NCBI GenBank assembly: GCA_023412995.1
Contig: JAEZQS010000178.1
Location: forward strand, 1 to 6,718
Source of the DNA: Pseudomonadota bacterium
GTDB taxonomy: Bacteria; Pseudomonadota; Gammaproteobacteria; Xanthomonadales; Rhodanobacteraceae
Direction of reading: 5' to 3'
DNA length: 6,718 bases
In this document: positions 5,342-6,718 of the stretch, piece by piece
Position numbering within the stretch: position 1 is the first letter of the stretch
Layout of the letters: each line of letters opens with the position of its first letter
The notes under the pieces: model-generated
Database searches by the model: none
What the model was told of the DNA's origin: nothing
The model's input: only the letters and a program-made list of their open reading frames with translations
Position numbers and translations under genes: made by a program

Positions 5342-6558
5342 TCCGCCTTTCCACCGCCCTGCGCTGGCTGGGACTGGCAGCGCTGGTCCTGCTTGGCGCG
5401 CGCATCCTCGTCACCGGCGTCGCCGACCACTACGCGAGGTCCGATCCCGAGCGCGCGCTCGCCTGGCGCAGCAACCAGCCCGAGGCGCTCGTCAACGCCG
5501 CCACCCTGCGCCGCAAGGCGGGCGACGTGCAGCAGGCGGCCGATTACGCGCGGCGCGCCATTGCCGCCAATCCGCTCGATGGCCGCGGTTACCGCGAACT
5601 CGCGCTCGCCACCGCCGATGCGTCCGGCATCGCCACCACCCGCGCCCTGATGCAGGTGGCGGTGCGCCGCGCGCCGCGCGACCTCGTCACGCGCGACTGG
5701 CTGATGCGCGATGCGCTGGCGCAGGGCCGGTACGACGTCGCGCTCGGCCACGTCGATTCCATGCTGCGGGTGGATCCGCCGCTCGGCAAGGCGTTGTTCC
5801 CCGCGCTCGCCACCGCCGTCTCCGAACCCGCGCCGCGCGCCGCGCTGATCGACGTGCTCGCCACCGACCCGCCGTGGCGCGCCGCGTTCTGGAATCGCCT
5901 GTGCCGCGACGGCACGGACACGGCCGGCATCGCCCAGGTGGTGGAGGCCTTGCGCGCCAGCAAGGCGCCGCTGGACGAGCGCGAGCAGCACGCGTGGATC
6001 GAGCGCGTCATCCGCGAACACCGCTGGGCCAGCGCGTATCCCGCGTGGGTCGATACGCTGGACCCCGCGCAACGCGCGCGCATCGGCAACGTGTTCGACG
6101 GCGACTTCGCCTGGCCGCCTTCCAACAGCGGCTTCGGCTGGCGCATCGACCGCGTGCCCGGCGCAGAAGCCGACTTCCGCGGCCAGCCCGGCCAGCGCTA
6201 CCTGCACCTGCGCTTCGCCAACCGGCGCGTCCCCTTCCGCCACGTCAGCCAGCTGCTGGCGCTCGCGCCTGGCAGCTACGAGTTCAGCGGCCGCCTGCGC
6301 ATGGACGCCCTCCACAACGACCGCGGCGTGCAATGGACCATCACCTGCGCCGAAGGGCAGGGCGCGCGCATCGGCGAAACCACGCGCTGGTCCGGCTCCT
6401 CCCCCTGGCGCAGTTTCACCACCCGCCTCACCGTCCCTGAAACCGGCTGCGGCGCCCAATGGCTCCGCCTCGTCCTCGCCGCCCGCATTCCTGCCGAATC
6501 CCAGGCCAGCGGCCAGATCGATTTCGCGAACCTCCGCATCGACCAGATCCGCGACTAG
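5338..6558 (+). CDS. Membrane-anchored TPR-like protein with C-terminal beta-sandwich (carbohydrate-binding-module-like) domain
   Basis: A 406-residue protein of unknown specific function. Residues 8-28 form a hydrophobic N-terminal anchor or uncleaved signal (WLGLAALVLLGARILVTGVA), after which the chain should be periplasmic. Residues about 45-150 show TPR-like helical pairs, such as QPEALVNAATLRRKAGDVQQA, AADYARRAIAANPLDGRGY and DALAQGRYDVALGHVDSML; the helical region runs on to about 240. Residues about 251-405 start NVFDGDFAW and contain LALAPGSYEFSGRLRM, FTTRLTVPE and a closing strand GQIDFANLRI. This is the pattern of a jelly-roll domain like CBM4/9-type modules. Cys337 and Cys371 in this domain could form a disulfide in the periplasm. 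The GTG start is chosen because it overlaps the preceding stop and gives a proper membrane anchor; no ATG lies nearby. A role in handling or sensing the polysaccharide is inferred from domain type and locus only. Confidence 0.8.
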   Translation: MIRLSTALRWLGLAALVLLGARILVTGVADHYARSDPERALAWRSNQPEALVNAATLRRKAGDVQQAADYARRAIAANPLDGRGYRELALATADASGIATTRALMQVAVRRAPRDLVTRDWLMRDALAQGRYDVALGHVDSMLRVDPPLGKALFPALATAVSEPAPRAALIDVLATDPPWRAAFWNRLCRDGTDTAGIAQVVEALRASKAPLDEREQHAWIERVIREHRWASAYPAWVDTLDPAQRARIGNVFDGDFAWPPSNSGFGWRIDRVPGAEADFRGQPGQRYLHLRFANRRVPFRHVSQLLALAPGSYEFSGRLRMDALHNDRGVQWTITCAEGQGARIGETTRWSGSSPWRSFTTRLTVPETGCGAQWLRLVLAARIPAESQASGQIDFANLRIDQIRD

Positions 6559-6630
6559 CGGACCGTTCCATCCGCCGCGCAGCGCGCCGAGAGGGTCAAG
6601 ACGATCGCACACCAACGCTTCCCTGCTTTC

Positions 6631-6718
6631 GTAGGAGCGGCGCAGCCGCGACCGCGAAGCCCGGATGCGTCGAACCCTTCGGCTGGCTGCGCCGTTGTCG
6701 CCGATTCGCGGTCGCGCT
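6631..6718. repeat. Inverted REP pair (BIME-like), cut by the window end
   Basis: GTAG at 6631-6634 is followed by GCGGC (6637-6641), loop GCA and GCCGC (6645-6649). The tail GCGACCGCGAA (6648-6658) recurs as its exact reverse complement TTCGCGGTCGC at 6705-6715, so a second REP in opposite orientation runs off the window. A smaller inverted stretch, GAACCCTTCGGCTGGC, lies in the spacer. The pair sits 72 bases after the last stop codon. Between 6559 and 6630 nothing else recognisable is seen. Confidence 0.7.

Noticed and set aside
5206..6615. 469-codon open frame on the minus strand
   Set aside because: It is antisense to the TPR-like gene, with repetitive Gly/Ala/Arg composition, no domain and no plausible ribosome site.

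Overview
The window is GC-rich DNA (mostly GCC/GCG/CTG/GGC codons) and most resembles a gammaproteobacterium of the order Xanthomonadales/Lysobacterales (Lysobacter, Luteimonas or Pseudoxanthomonas type). That placement is inferred from the codon style, a GumB/GumC-like export gene pair, and dispersed REP elements with a GTAG/GTGG head followed by a short palindrome. Nothing in the window fixes genus or species.

Layout, all genes on the + strand: (i) 62-802, an outer-membrane polysaccharide export lipoprotein (Wza/GumB type). (ii) 844-3099, an inner-membrane polysaccharide co-polymerase fused to a cytoplasmic tyrosine autokinase (Wzc type) with a Gly-Tyr repeat tail. These two genes probably form one operon and supply the export machinery of an exopolysaccharide or capsule; the glycosyltransferases, flippase and polymerase must lie outside the window. 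(iii) 3100-3412, a 313-base gap holding a REP element and a roughly 127-base palindromic element. (iv) 3413-5341, a membrane-anchored J-domain protein with a possible NTF2-like C-terminal domain. (v) 5338-6558, a gene overlapping the previous stop by four bases, for a membrane-anchored TPR-like protein with a probable C-terminal beta-sandwich (carbohydrate-binding-module-like) domain. (vi) 6559-6718, intergenic DNA ending inside an inverted REP pair.

The outstanding observation is inside the J-domain gene. About 945 bases between the transmembrane helix and the C-terminal domain, close to half the protein, consist of REP palindromes in both orientations. There are ten forward hairpin units, six inverted units and about a dozen truncated REP heads. 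All are in the same codon phase and none contains a stop. Forward units are read as VGG-ASAPIA and inverted units as IATEVAPT. Five forward/inverted pairs form cassettes of exactly 72 bases, separated by spacers whose lengths are all multiples of three. Normally extragenic REP/BIME DNA therefore appears to have been captured and amplified as a long, probably periplasmic and disordered, protein linker. REP elements of related design sit in the intergenic DNA on both sides of this two-gene unit.

How the genes work together: the first pair builds the export channel and its phosphorylation-controlled assembly factor. The second pair is probably translationally coupled and looks like an envelope accessory module: a cytoplasmic J domain that would recruit a DnaK-type chaperone, and two proteins with predicted periplasmic domains. 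A link between the second pair and polysaccharide production is inferred only from adjacency.
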